DNA of 43,534 nt from Gracilaria domingensis (taxonomy: Eukaryota; Rhodophyta; Florideophyceae; Gracilariales; Gracilariaceae), in the NCBI GenBank assembly GCA_022539475.1, contig VCMS01000385.1, positions 20,584-64,117 of the forward strand. The letters run 5' to 3'. A program made the translations under genes and the position numbers. Position 1 is the stretch's first letter, and the number at the start of each line of letters is the position of its first letter. Below, piece by piece: positions 1 through 11,001 of this stretch. A model generated the notes under the pieces. It saw nothing but the letters and a program-made list of their open reading frames with translations. It searched no databases and had not been told where the DNA came from.

Positions 1-3000
1 TACTAAATGGAGAAACAGGGGCGCCGAGCGCTAGCCCAAATAGGGGGCCGAGCGCTCACACGGTGGTCCCGTACTCGGGGTTTTTAGTGTTATCTGCGTT
101 GTTGGATAGCCCGGGAGGACGATGATTACGGAACGGAACGCCCACCGAGGCGGAAGAAGGTAGAACGCGGGGCGGGGGACCTCGACCTTCCCCGGGACTG
201 ACCGCATGGATAGGAGGAAGCAGGCTCCGCAAGAGGCGGAGCGCCGCATTCCTGTAACAACCCATGTGTAGACCAAAGGGAGGGTCCAAGTCGGAAGCGA
301 CTGCGACTTGAGTCGAGGTCGCAGCCGAGATGGTAGTTGATGAGCCTCCAGGACGGTCTGCGACAAGGTTCCTGTGGTGGTGTTAAACAGTACCCTGAAC
401 GCGGGTGCGAAGGACACATACGAAACCGATTTGGTTATCTGGCTCTGCAGCAGCAGGGGCTAAGCTTCATCTGAGATGGTGGCCAGGGCGGACACTTCCT
501 GAAGCAAGCTCCCCGCTGTAGTAAAGACGGCCACCATACACTTGATATTACTTCCACCACTAACCTTCTAGACAAGCGACTGGTGAAGGATTATCGACCG
601 TTATGGGGAAGGGGCAGAGCCTCCAGGGATGGAGGGCCCGAGATAGTTTACCTCCCCACCTACTTGGATGTAAGCTCCGTCAGGACCAGTGGTGGACGCC
701 CTGATTAGGACATAGGACGATTAGTCGAACGCTCAAAGGAGACGAGCGTGACGTAAACCAAAATGGTAAGAAAGAAGAAACAAAGGGGAAAGAGAAAGAG
801 TCGCGCGGTCGACTCGACTCTTCGTCGCTCAGACACCGATTCGGATTTCGTCAGGAGACGACGACCGTACAGGTTACGACGGCAAGAGGAAGGACTCTCG
901 CACGAAGAAAGAAGGAAGAATCCCGCAAGGGTAAGACAAAAGGTATACGCTTCGGACTCAACTTCCGAGAGGAGACTGACCTAGAGGTGCTTACCAGGCG
1001 CATCATGTTTATCACACAGCGGTTGACTATCGTAACGTATAAAGGTTAAGAGAACAGACAGCTGAGTAATACAAAGAGGATGCTCAGAAGAATAGAAGGA
1101 TCATAGGAAAGCTTCGTTTCCAACTGGGTGAAACTCGCTTTAGCGGGGGATGACCTATTGGATCCATTGATTTTTCAACAGGTTAAGATCGCTTGTGATC
1201 AGAATGGTTTTCAGAGGCAGCAGCCATGTGGCTGTTTCAATTTTCCTAACTGGGTCAGGCTGGAGCGTTGCTCAGCAGCCGCGTCCAAGGAAACACCATG
1301 GCGGTGGGAAGACCAAACGGAAATGTTGCAACATACCCGGTGGTTAAACTTCCTCCTGGAAACACGCGACCGATGGATAATCCAGGAGGCGTACGCAGAG
1401 GTGTTGCGTACCGCAGGGCGGGACAACCGATTGGAATTCGCTCCCTCCTTTTATGGGCATTAGCGCTCTCCGCTGTGGAGCGTCTTTAGTACAAAAGGTT
1501 GAAATGATGTACGCGCGACAACGTGCGAATCTATCGATCACAGGTTCGTAACTACTAGCTCCAACGCACTGTCGACGTACAAGGCCTAGCCCCGCCATGC
1601 ACAGGGATAGCGACCCGTTCGGTCAGGGGCCAGGAAAAGACTTCCGCACCACTGGAAACCATGAAGGGAAAGGAAAGACAAGGCGTCAGTGTTTGACGTA
1701 GGCGAAGAGGACCATAGGAGGAGGTCCAACACAATAAGCTTCAGGGTCCGCCAGTTCCACTTGGTGCATGCGCACAGACAACTCGATCGCAACGTCATAC
1801 TCTTGTCAATCGCTTCTCAGCGAGCCACCTAAGACAACCTCAGCTCACGCATCAAGGTATCCGTACGGGTCAGCCGGGTCTAGCGGTCCAATTCAGCAAT
1901 TGGTAACGAGGACCATCCCGCCGCAAACGGAGTTGCAGTCTATTGGAGGTCCGTCCCCCATCGGACGGGCGTCGTAGTCGCGATGAAGGACCACAACGTT
2001 TGCATCTCTCTGTTTGGTTTTGTTTGTCGCCCACCACTTGGCAACAGCGTGCCAAGTGTGGCTCCGCAGAAACAGGAAGCTCTCCTGTGCTCGCCAGCAG
2101 AACACAGGATATATTTGGGCCACGGGCGAAGCCAGTGCACGGGACACGCAAACACTCATCAGGTACACCTCCGTTACGCGAGGCAGACCCAAAGGATCCC
2201 GCCCCCGAGGCGGAAAACGCGCAACAGTTGGATAGAGGCCTTCCACAACTGTCCCAAAGACGGAAGGCCTTCCAGAAACCAAGTGGTGCAAGTATGCGAC
2301 AATTAGCCCATTGGTTAACAGGGCGAGGAGAGGGCCTCATGGACGGCCACCGAACCGATATGCTTTCTCAAGCATAGTAACTATAGGTAAACGTCACCTC
2401 GGGTTTACTTCTAACCACTTGTTACCATGCGTCACTTGTCCTGGAACACCGGGGCAGGACCTAATCTGGTGAATGCCAAACTATTTAAACTAACAGACAA
2501 CTTAATAAGCTTCAGCCATGTACATAACTAACCCACTGGTTTGCGCCAACAACAGACCACTAACCGTCATGCAGCGCTTACCATAATGGTATTGATTGAT
2601 ATCTCTTATGGGTTCCGAGTTCTCTAGTTCGTTAACCAATCATATCTATCTATCTCTCTTTACAACTTTATAGACCAGGCATGTCAGGGCTCTCTCTATA
2701 TATTAGTTCTGTTCATAATGGCCCCAGATCGCATTATTGTTAACCACAAGGTGCTCCCGAAAGAGAACCGCACTCGACACCAACCGGCCCGGGAAAACAC
2801 CACTCTCCAACAAGGTGCGATTTGCGCAAAGGCTAACAATCACCGCCTAATAGAACCACTTGAGTAGTGAAGGTCACATGGCCAACAAACCTGGCCGTTA
2901 TCGTTCAGAACCATTCACGGTTGGCGAAACACACATGACCTTATGCGAATGGTATAGTCGACAAGCATACCGACAAAAACCGTATTCAGGTCAACCTGAG

Positions 3001-3359
3001 TACCTTCAAACGCCCGGGGCAAAGTTGCCAAAGGACACCGTAATTGGTTCTTGCCTTACCGGCTCCCGTACGATCGTTTACAATGTATACCACCAATGGT
3101 TCACGAGGTCGCTCCATGGATGCTAAGGAAGGGGGCCGATTGCAGTGTCAATTCGTGAATGGCGTCGCGAACAGACCATGTGTGGGCAGCGACTAGACTA
3201 GCGAAGAAGACCAGAAACTGGAGCTCGACCCTAGTTGACCAATTGGAAGACGGAGGTGAATAATTAGGACTTGTAAGGGGAAGATGCTCAGAGCTCGGAT
3301 CCTTGGGACTCCTGGAGCCAATTCAGTACCATGGTCGGGTAAGCTGGGGAGCCATTAAG
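1..3359. other. 5' part of element 1, no recognisable intact gene
   Basis: Only short open frames occur on both strands. One on + at 763-984 encodes a strongly Arg/Lys-rich 73-residue peptide that could be the start of a decayed gag, and frames at 1128-1463 and 1943-2377 may belong to the same relic, but none shows a clear gag, zinc-knuckle or protease signature. A near-duplicate GC-rich motif of about 15 bp (ending in CCGAGCGCT) occurs at roughly 21-35 and 42-57. I see no RNA gene. The composition is like that of the pol region to the right. Confidence 0.4.
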
Positions 3360-3361
3360 GC

Positions 3362-6300
3362 CACCCAGCACAGGATTGACCAAAACCGGACTCCCGTCCC
3401 ATCACCAACAAGCATACCGCGCGGGACAATAAAAGTGAGGTAGAGCTGGAGAGGTAGAGCGGATGCTCCGCGAGGGGGTTATAGAACCGGCAAACTCGGA
3501 ATGGCTAGCCCTGTAGTGCTAGTCCAAAAACGAGGAGAGACCCGTATGAGGTTCTGTATTGACTACAGAAAACTTAATGCCGTAACGGTAAGGGACTCGT
3601 ACCCCATCCCGAGGATGGATGAATGCATCGACTCCCTAGGAGATGCGAACATCTTACCACACTGGACGCCAACTGCGGGTATTGGCAGATCGAAATACCA
3701 GAGGGTGACCGTGATAAGACAGCGTTTACATGCCACGCAGGCCTGTATCGCTTCTTACGCATGCCGTTTGGTTTAAGAAACGCCCCCGCTACCTTCCAAA
3801 GGGCGTTAGACATCATACTGTCTAAAGTGAAGTGGACAACCGCATTGGTATACATAGATGACGTAGTCATCTACTCGAGGTCCATAGAGGAGCACTTCTC
3901 ACACGTCCAAGTGGTACTGCAGTTGCTACAAGAGGCAGGCGTGACCCTCAAACTACGAAAGTGTATGTTCTTCAACCAAGAGGTAGAGTACTAGGCATAC
4001 ATAAGCCCCGGGAAACTCGAAGTGACCAAACGGAATATCCGAGCGGTACAGGAAGCGAAGCTCCCTACGTCGCAGACGGACATACGATCCTTTATAGGTC
4101 TATGCAACGTCTACCGGCGGTTCATCAAGGGTTTCGCAAAGATAGCCGCACCCCTGAACCGGAGGTTGCAGAAGGGGCAGCCCACACACTTTGACCACCT
4201 GGAAGAGGACGAGGTAGAGGCGTTCTATACATTGTAAGCAGCGCTTCTCTCCCCACCGGTACTGGCATTGCCCAAAACGGGACTCCCGTATACACTGGAC
4301 ACGGATGCGTCGGACGCCCAAATAGGTTGCTGCCTAATGCAGGAACAGGAGGACGGCAAGCTCGCACCAATTGGGTATTGGAGTAGAGCTCTTAACCAAG
4401 CGGAGCAGAACTACACCGTAACGGAGAAGGAATGCCTAGCGGTTGTTTGGAGCATGCTCATGCTACGTCCTTACCTATATGGTGTGCGCTTCACGCTCCG
4501 AACGGATCACGACTCCTTGAGGTGGATATTAGGCTTGGCGGACGCATCGGGTCGTCTGGCCCGATGGCGTCTGAGACTCTCGGAGTTTGAGTACGATGTG
4601 CAGTACCGCCCCGGGGTCAAGCACCGAGTGGCGGATGCATTGTCCCGGTTGAATACCGAAGGATTGGACACTGACCCAGTGGACGACGACATCCCATGCT
4701 TTACTATAGAACCAGCTAACCACGAGGTCAATGAAGTTCTGAAGGGATACTGGCATGATGACAGTACGCACCATGTGGTAGTGGAGACCCTCCTTCCTGT
4801 GGAGGAAGGGGAACACGCTCCAATCACCCGTGAGGAATTCTTACGCGAACAATCGACCGATAGGCTGTGCAAAACGCTCGCTGACGTACTTGGAAGGAAG
4901 GATTCTCATTTCGACGTCGACCACAATGGGTACCTCATCAGACGCTCACCTTTAGACGGAGCTCTCCAGAAGGTCGTACCTGAGTCATTAAGACAAAGGG
5001 TGTTATATCTGTCACACAATCCACGGCTTTCGGGACACCCTGGAGCCACGCGGTTGTACTATACCCTTCGGAGGCAATTCTACTGGCCGCATATGGCTAA
5101 CGATGTATATACCTATGTGGCGCAATGCAATTCGTGCATTAAGACCCGAGGTGGTGTGGCGAAGCACAGGAAGTACCTAAAGCTATTCCCGGCGGCGGGG
5201 CCCCTGGAATTCGTAGCAATCGACATACTGGGGCCCCTGCTCAAGACCTCAGAGGGTTATCGCTTTGTAGTAGTCATAACCGACAGGTTCACAAAGCTCA
5301 CCAGAGCCATACCTCTGAAGAACCAAACGGCAACGACACTAGCGACAGCCTTCCTGGAGAATTGGGTCTACCCGTACGGTGCTCCCATGTACCTACTGAC
5401 CGATAACGGTTCGAACCTAGCTTCTAAGTTCTTCGAGGCGGTTTGTACAATGCTAGGGGTCAAGCACTACTTTACCACGGCCTATCATCCGCAAACAAAC
5501 GGCCAAGTGGAACGCTTCAATAAGACCCTAGTGGCACGCCTACGGCACTATGTCGAAGAGCACCAAACCACATGGTCGGAGTATGTCCAACCATTGACAT
5601 ATGCGTACAACCTCCAGGTCCACAGGGTCACTCAAACAACCCCATTCGACCTGGTACTTTCGCGAACACCACATGGTATTATCGTCCAGCCCGGACCTGA
5701 CCGCTCGGAAGCGGCCGGAACACTCACACCGGCGAAGGTCAAGAGAAACATACTCCAGAAGTTACGCGCCGCTTTGGCTGCTGCCAAAGTTAAGATGACA
5801 GCAGCCCAAGAACGGTATAAAGCGGAATATGACCGAACGGTGAGCAAAGTGACCAAAGTGGTAGCAGGAGACATGGTCTTCCTTGACGTGCCACCAAAAG
5901 GTAAGCGACCAACCCCAGCGGAGATGGAAGAGGACATCCGCCTTGAGGAGGATATCAATTCTAAACTACTACCCAAGTCCACGGGACCATACAAGGTGAT
6001 TCGCTCCGACGAGCATACCGCTACGGTCATAATGGAAGGTTTGGAGAACACGGTCTCCATCGACAGGATTGTCAAGGCCGCACAACCGACGACAGCGAAT
6101 GCACAACCAATAGGTGAGCCAACGCAGCAGGAAGCGGAGAGGGAGCAAACGTCTCCCATACCCCCTCCTATGATGAGTCAGCCGAGCGGTCAACCTTCCA
6201 CCAGAGCCGTAACGGCTGACCCCACGACCCAAGCGGCACAGGAGATCGAGCCTCGGCAAGACCAACGGGTCACACCACCCACGGGGAGCCACGCACCCCA

Positions 6301-6544
6301 TGACCAAATGGAAGAGTCACACCCTCAAGTAGACACTCAGGAGTGCGCTATTGACACCATTGTAGGTCACGAACACACCACAAAGGGTATGCGCTACCGG
6401 GTAAGATGGTATGGATGGTCGCCCGAGCACGACTCTATGGAACCACCTGGTCATATCCCTAGCAACTTCATCATCCGATACTGGCGCAAGCAAGGGCGAA
6501 CGCCCCCACCAACTGGTATTGCTTCGCGTGGTACGCGTCGCTAA
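3362..6544 (+). pseudogene. pol: Ty3/gypsy pol relic: RT, RNase H, integrase, chromodomain
   Basis: RT begins near 3362 and carries the FCIDYRKLN block, the PFGLRNAPATFQ block and catalytic YIDDV at about 3851-3865. RNase H starts near 4290 (DTDAS). Integrase has the HHCC zinc region (about 5010-5150) and the D-D-E triad in VAIDILGP, LTDNGSN and NGQVERF. A chromodomain closes the protein at about 6340-6480. The frame from 4268 to 6544 is intact (758 codons), but the RT part is broken: the frame changes near 3503 and near 3651, each explained by loss of one base, at least one more shift lies near 3400, and in-frame stops occur at 3992 and 4235. The RT-RH-IN enzyme would copy element RNA and insert the cDNA; the chromodomain would guide it to marked chromatin. 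As written it cannot make a full polyprotein. Confidence 0.92.
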
Positions 6545-6693
6545 GGAAGGGGGGGTTATCGAAGCCGTTGAACGCCACGCTACACGAAAAGCTAACTAAC
6601 TAACCTAACAGGAAAACAAAAGAAGATCAGAGATCACAATGCAAGACACTTTATTAGTCGGGAAGAATCCACGAGAGGGAACCACGAGGTGAC

Positions 6694-9420
6694 TTAGGAG
6701 GCCTTGGAGGACCCACGGCCACGTCCGCGTCCACGACTGGTTCCACGACCGCGACCACGTCCACGGGAGGTCCCGCGAGATGAAGCGGAACCTCCACGAC
6801 CAGAGGACACCGACATAGGTCCGGCGGAGCTTCCGCCCCCGCCGCTAGCCGCGCTCGGTGGCGCACCACCACTTGGTAAGGGAGCAGAAGTACCAGCAGG
6901 TCCCGCAGGGGTACCGCTGCTGACTACCGGCATGGTATTCGCAGGACCAGTGGGTGGATGGAAGGAAGGCGGTAAGCTAGACGGAGGGATGCCACCAGAG
7001 GTCGGAGGAGCAAGACCACTAGACGGCCCTGCACCGGGGGTCAGACCAGTAGGCGGCCTAGGAGCACCGCACGTCGGCGGAAGCGGAGCCGAACGGAAAC
7101 CAGTTGAGAAACCACTTGGTGCTCCTGTCCCAGTACTTGCTGGAGGAAGAGGAACGTTGTGAGGACCAAGCGGAGTATGGAAAGGTGCCGCAGGATCACC
7201 ACCAGGAGGTCCACCAGGGAGTTGATACGTACCAAGGCCACCAAAGCCTACCATTGGGGTCGCAGGTTGCTGTGACGCAGGAGCGTACGGGTTGAAACTT
7301 TCCACAGGGGGTCGATGTAACGGCGCGTGGCCTTCCACAAGGTTGCTCAACTGACCAACATAGGCTGTCACCTCACGGTAGAGATTGCGCTGGAAGTAGT
7401 CGCGGAACTGTCGCAGCTCAGAAGTGCGCCGCTCGTGGTGAGCAACCACGGGGAGCAAGTTGGTAAGAGTATCCACAGCGGTGAGGATGTCATTTGGACC
7501 AGGACGGTTGAAGTGCACCATCGAGGCGTGGTTGAGACGAGCCAGAGCGCTCCGTATCGCGCCACTATCACCACCAGGGGGCACCGGATTCACCGGAAGC
7601 GACTGGAAACCAACCCGAAGAGGCCCCTGGGCAGCCCGTCCGGGAGGGTGAGCAGCCGCCTGAGGGTTAGCCGGACCACTTGGAACAGGCGCAGCCACGC
7701 TGGTCGGAGGAGTAGCCTGTACAGGTGCCGACGGAGGCAATGCGGGGGACTCATAGTTCTCGGCAGCCACCATCACGGTATCGTCATTACCAAATGGGTC
7801 TTCGCCAGCCATGTGCTGCTGTTGGAGAGGCACGATGCTATGAACCTCCGGGTCGTAGACATCCCAACCCTGTTCAGGCCCCCAATTGTGGTTACTTACC
7901 GCAGTGAGGTAGCCATCCAACTGCTGCGCAGTATATTTGGTGCCCTCCACGATGTTGGAGAGCCCCATGGCACGAATGTCGCCGAACACATCGTTGGGAA
8001 TATTGAAGATACGACCAACTGGTTGAGTTCCGCTGATCCCGACAGACTTGTCAGGGCAGCGCGTGTCCCAAGTCACACCTTCCACGGAAGCCTGAAGGGC
8101 GAGGATAGCCACCATGACGGCCCACTCGCTGCGCGCGACCGACCAAACGGCATATGCGTTGTTCCTCTCGAGGGAGATGCTACTACCAAAGTACGCAAGG
8201 ACCGGCGGGGTCGGCACTTCCAGCCACTGACATACTTCATAGTGGTCCCACCAAGAGGGTCGATTGACATACCATGTCCGGCGGTTGTGGTCGCTCTGCG
8301 ACCAATACTCAACGTTGTGGAACAGGAACATGGTCCGCGTACGGTTGTTACGGTGACGAACACGGCTCTCAGCCATCGCATCGGTCGCCCACCTCCCACG
8401 GTCAGTCCAATAATTGGTATCTAAAGGGCGCTCAAACGCGACGTACTCCAGATCGACCTCGATGTGCGTAGCAGGTTCGTCCAAGCGGTGAAGGATATCT
8501 ACCAAACGGCGGAAGTAGTGGACCTCCCCATCGCAGCGGATGAAGGGGAGATCCGACGGTACGGCCACGGGGATGTAGTATAGAAACTTCGTGTGTCGCT
8601 GCCGCGCATGGAAACACTGTTGTCGACCGAACCGGCTCTGCTTCTCGCCCTTGCGTGGTGGAGGAGGTGCCATAGGCACCGCCTCCAACCGGCGACAGTC
8701 CCAACGGGCAATTGCGGTATACTGCGTGAGACCCATGTGGCGGAACCGCAAGGGACAGAGTGAGGAACTGATGTGGAAAGGCCAGTTCCCCAGAGCGACC
8801 AATTCGGCGGAGATATCGGCAAAGCGTGCACCATAGTGGGCATGCGGCTGCCCGTGCGTCCTATTAAGGTCATGAAGATTCAGCTGTTGAGCCTCCACCG
8901 TACCGGCCACCGCAAGAGGGTTAACGTTGCTCGGACCCGCGGCGGCTGCGTAGGGATCATACCCACCGCGACCGTAAGGGTCTTGACGAGAACGCGTACT
9001 CGACCGCGTGTTAGGCTTGAAGATGCCACCTCCGCGGCCGCGCGCTACCCCAGGGGTCTTGCCAGACATCCTCGACCGGGAGGCAACAGTTTCGCGAACC
9101 GAACGGTTGACCTCCGCCGAGGGGGAGACTTCACAAGCCGAATATCCCTTTATAGGGTCGAAGTGCGGCTCCTCCAATACCAAGTGGTTGGCCTCCACGG
9201 GAGCCTCGGCGCCCGATGGAAGGGACACAGGTGTACCGGTCTGGGACGGCAGACAGGGCTGCGAAGAGTCAACCACGTGGTAATTCGATTGAAACGGCGC
9301 CGTCTCACCCCCGGGGTCCACCACAACGGGACGGGCGCGCGCGATGCCCTCCTCGGCACCGTCTTCACGGCGTTCGAACGTCATCGACCACCCCGTTGGG
9401 GAAGCGGGTTGATCACCCAT
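6694..9420 (-). CDS. Large antisense ORF of element 1, RG-rich C-terminus, function unknown
   Basis: This 908-codon frame is the longest intact one in the element and runs against pol, ending 149 bp from the pol stop. I chose the ATG at 9420; the frame is open upstream to a TTG at 9471. Residues about 1-150 are polar, about 170-540 form a probable folded region rich in Trp, Tyr, His and Arg, about 560-860 are Pro/Gly/Ser-rich and low in complexity, and the last 35 residues are Arg-Gly repeats of the kind that bind RNA. No catalytic motif is seen. Staying open for over 900 codons while pol has decayed suggests either recent selection or GC-driven openness. It could be a gag or capsid-like protein of another element inserted in reverse, or an antisense ORF like those 3' of pol in Grande and Retand. 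I do not recognise the family. Confidence 0.6.
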   Translation of the reverse strand: MGDQPASPTGWSMTFERREDGAEEGIARARPVVVDPGGETAPFQSNYHVVDSSQPCLPSQTGTPVSLPSGAEAPVEANHLVLEEPHFDPIKGYSACEVSPSAEVNRSVRETVASRSRMSGKTPGVARGRGGGIFKPNTRSSTRSRQDPYGRGGYDPYAAAAGPSNVNPLAVAGTVEAQQLNLHDLNRTHGQPHAHYGARFADISAELVALGNWPFHISSSLCPLRFRHMGLTQYTAIARWDCRRLEAVPMAPPPPRKGEKQSRFGRQQCFHARQRHTKFLYYIPVAVPSDLPFIRCDGEVHYFRRLVDILHRLDEPATHIEVDLEYVAFERPLDTNYWTDRGRWATDAMAESRVRHRNNRTRTMFLFHNVEYWSQSDHNRRTWYVNRPSWWDHYEVCQWLEVPTPPVLAYFGSSISLERNNAYAVWSVARSEWAVMVAILALQASVEGVTWDTRCPDKSVGISGTQPVGRIFNIPNDVFGDIRAMGLSNIVEGTKYTAQQLDGYLTAVSNHNWGPEQGWDVYDPEVHSIVPLQQQHMAGEDPFGNDDTVMVAAENYESPALPPSAPVQATPPTSVAAPVPSGPANPQAAAHPPGRAAQGPLRVGFQSLPVNPVPPGGDSGAIRSALARLNHASMVHFNRPGPNDILTAVDTLTNLLPVVAHHERRTSELRQFRDYFQRNLYREVTAYVGQLSNLVEGHAPLHRPPVESFNPYAPASQQPATPMVGFGGLGTYQLPGGPPGGDPAAPFHTPLGPHNVPLPPASTGTGAPSGFSTGFRSAPLPPTCGAPRPPTGLTPGAGPSSGLAPPTSGGIPPSSLPPSFHPPTGPANTMPVVSSGTPAGPAGTSAPLPSGGAPPSAASGGGGSSAGPMSVSSGRGGSASSRGTSRGRGRGRGTSRGRGRGRGSSKAS

Positions 9421-11001
9421 GAGGTATAAAAGGCGCGAGTTGGAGCGAGAGCGTGCCACGGAGGATACCAACCGAGAGGGGGAACACCACCAATTGGATG
9501 ACTAGATGAAACCTGAGGGGTCACAGAGAACGGGCACGCCGCTCGAGCGAGCTGACACACCGTGAAAATGACCAGGGTTGTGCGCCGGCTGGACGGGTTC
9601 CGTGAACCAGGGAGGGTACAACCACCCCAGAGGGAACCTAAGGGACGGAAGGAGACCGCGAGGAACCAGGTGGAGGGGCGCTGAACGCCACGCAGTCGGG
9701 TAAACCCCTCGGCTGGACCTGAATCAAGCCTGAACACCCCGATGAGGCAGACCACTAGGTAGAAGCGGCGTCAGCACCGGTACGGTCACGAAGTCTGAAG
9801 AGCCACGGGCAGGAGTCTCCTCACCCTCGACGCGGCCGCCCAAGGCAACGACACCCCAGTGGCGCCCTCACTCAAGCGGAGAGACAGTACGTGTCGGAAC
9901 CAACGAGGTATCACCTCAGTACGGCACAAGACCAAGTGGCCAACAGAGAATAGGAGCGACACCACGAGGGGGCGGTGTGCCGATCGGTTGACAACTGCGA
10001 ACCCCACCGAAGGGAGGCTCGAAACCAACTGGTAAGCCGGGACTAACCCGCCCAGGGGGAGGACGGACAGGGGAAGACGGAGTGACGGACTCCTCCGGGA
10101 GGGACCAAAGAGGCGAAGACAACCACGTGGTACCAGGCGCGCAACAAGATCAACCTGAATGGTCGCGGTTCGCGGTTTCGCGTTCCAATACCACGAGGGA
10201 CGTAAGGTACGATCGCACCTACCACAGGGGGGTACGGCGGCGTGGGTAATGGCGCTGCAGTGCATGTGGCGAGCCGCGCCGTGCACCGCGCCATCTTCGC
10301 GTCATCGCGAGACGCGCCGTGCGCCAGGCGATGCGCGCCGACGACCGTTTGGTGAAAAGGCGGCAAACGCCGTGGGACCTTCGCAGCCACGGGGCGTGCC
10401 TGTCGGTGGGAGGGGGGTCTGTAGTATAGCTCGGCCAGATCAACGGGGGCTCTACAAGACCAAGTGGTGACGTCACGGGCTCCCGGGCACGTGTGTCTAC
10501 TGTACCACGTGGGACGCGCAAGCGCAGGCTTGGACAGGACTAATTAGTCTATTCTCGATAATTTAGAATTAATAATTACTAGGTAGTGTAGATATGTGGC
10601 CGGGGTGGTGCACCACAAATGCACCTCCCGGTGGCCCACGTGGCACTAGGCCCGTGAGAGCCGGAGGGGCGCTCGGGGGTACTAAACCCCCGAGCCGCCA
10701 ACCTCCCACACCAAATGGTAAAGTCAAGCACCAACTAGGCTAATTTGACACCAGTTCGGTTCTACAGTCACCAATTGGTAAGTCTAGTAGTCCTCTAATA
10801 GTTTTGCTGACCTCGAGGGTTATACGTGCCTGCCGCACACCAATGCAGGCGTATTTACCACTTGGTCACCGTGCACTATAGGCAACGGCGGGTGCTGCCG
10901 ACCTATTAGGTGTCACGCGTTTCACTCCTCCGCCGGGTCGAGCCCACGCAGGGCTCCCCACTAGCAGCTCGCACCGATCGGTTATACCACACAAATCCTC
11001 T
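9421..11001. other. Non-coding right arm of element 1 and junction
   Basis: No gene is supported here; the open frames are short and unrecognisable. A canonical TATAAAAGG on the + strand at 9424-9432 lies directly upstream of the antisense ORF start but faces the other way, so it could only drive rightward transcription. From about 10.54 kb the sequence becomes AT-rich for a short stretch, followed by the hairpin at 10662-10706. Eight of the 17 perfect ACCANNTGGT palindromes, counting the one at 9272 just outside, lie in or next to this arm. Composition shifts again near 10.98 kb, where the next relic starts. Confidence 0.5.
10662..10706. repeat. GC-rich hairpin
   Basis: A perfect 10-bp stem (10671-10680 pairing with 10686-10695) closes a 5-nt loop, ACTAA. 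Outer GGAGG/CCTCC pairing extends it. It sits among the palindromes at the right end of element 1 and may be part of a terminal or transcript-end structure; that role is a guess. Confidence 0.6.

Larger units (their letters stand above)
1..10866 (+). mobile_element. Decayed Ty3/gypsy-type chromodomain retroelement (element 1), limits uncertain
   Basis: The block holds a broken reverse transcriptase, then RNase H, integrase and chromodomain on the + strand, and a long open frame on the - strand that converges on it. Domain order RT-RH-IN-chromodomain is that of Ty3/gypsy chromoviruses. I could not find matching LTRs, a primer-binding site or target duplication, so the ends are not fixed. The right limit is placed at the last ACCANNTGGT palindrome, just before base composition changes near 10.98 kb; the left end may lie outside the window. 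The antisense open frame 3' of pol recalls plant Grande/Retand-type gypsy elements, which is inference. Confidence 0.6.
2278..10866. repeat. Dispersed ACCANNTGGT palindromes (at least 17 perfect copies)
   Basis: Perfect copies begin at 2278, 4770, 5567, 5668, 6442, 6508, 6868, 7111, 8014, 9179, 9272, 10024, 10122, 10459, 10710, 10770 and 10857. The central two bases vary (AG, TG, CA, CC, AC, CT, CG, AA, AT) while the arms stay fixed. Many more 8-bp cores (CCANNTGG) are interspersed, for example near 2032, 3238, 4368, 6305, 7673, 7782, 9490, 9667, 9930 and 10503. Several copies are followed by AAG. They fall in pol, in the antisense ORF and in non-coding sequence, in different frames. The core CANNTG is the E-box; the form suggests a site for a dimeric protein. 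Confidence 0.85.

Noticed and set aside
2014..2100. Possible CCHC zinc knuckle of a decayed gag in element 1
   Set aside because: Only part of the spacing fits in any single frame, and one Cys is missing; not supportable.
5405..5418. GGTTCGAAC, like a tRNA T-loop
   Set aside because: It encodes conserved integrase residues around the catalytic Asp; no tRNA structure.
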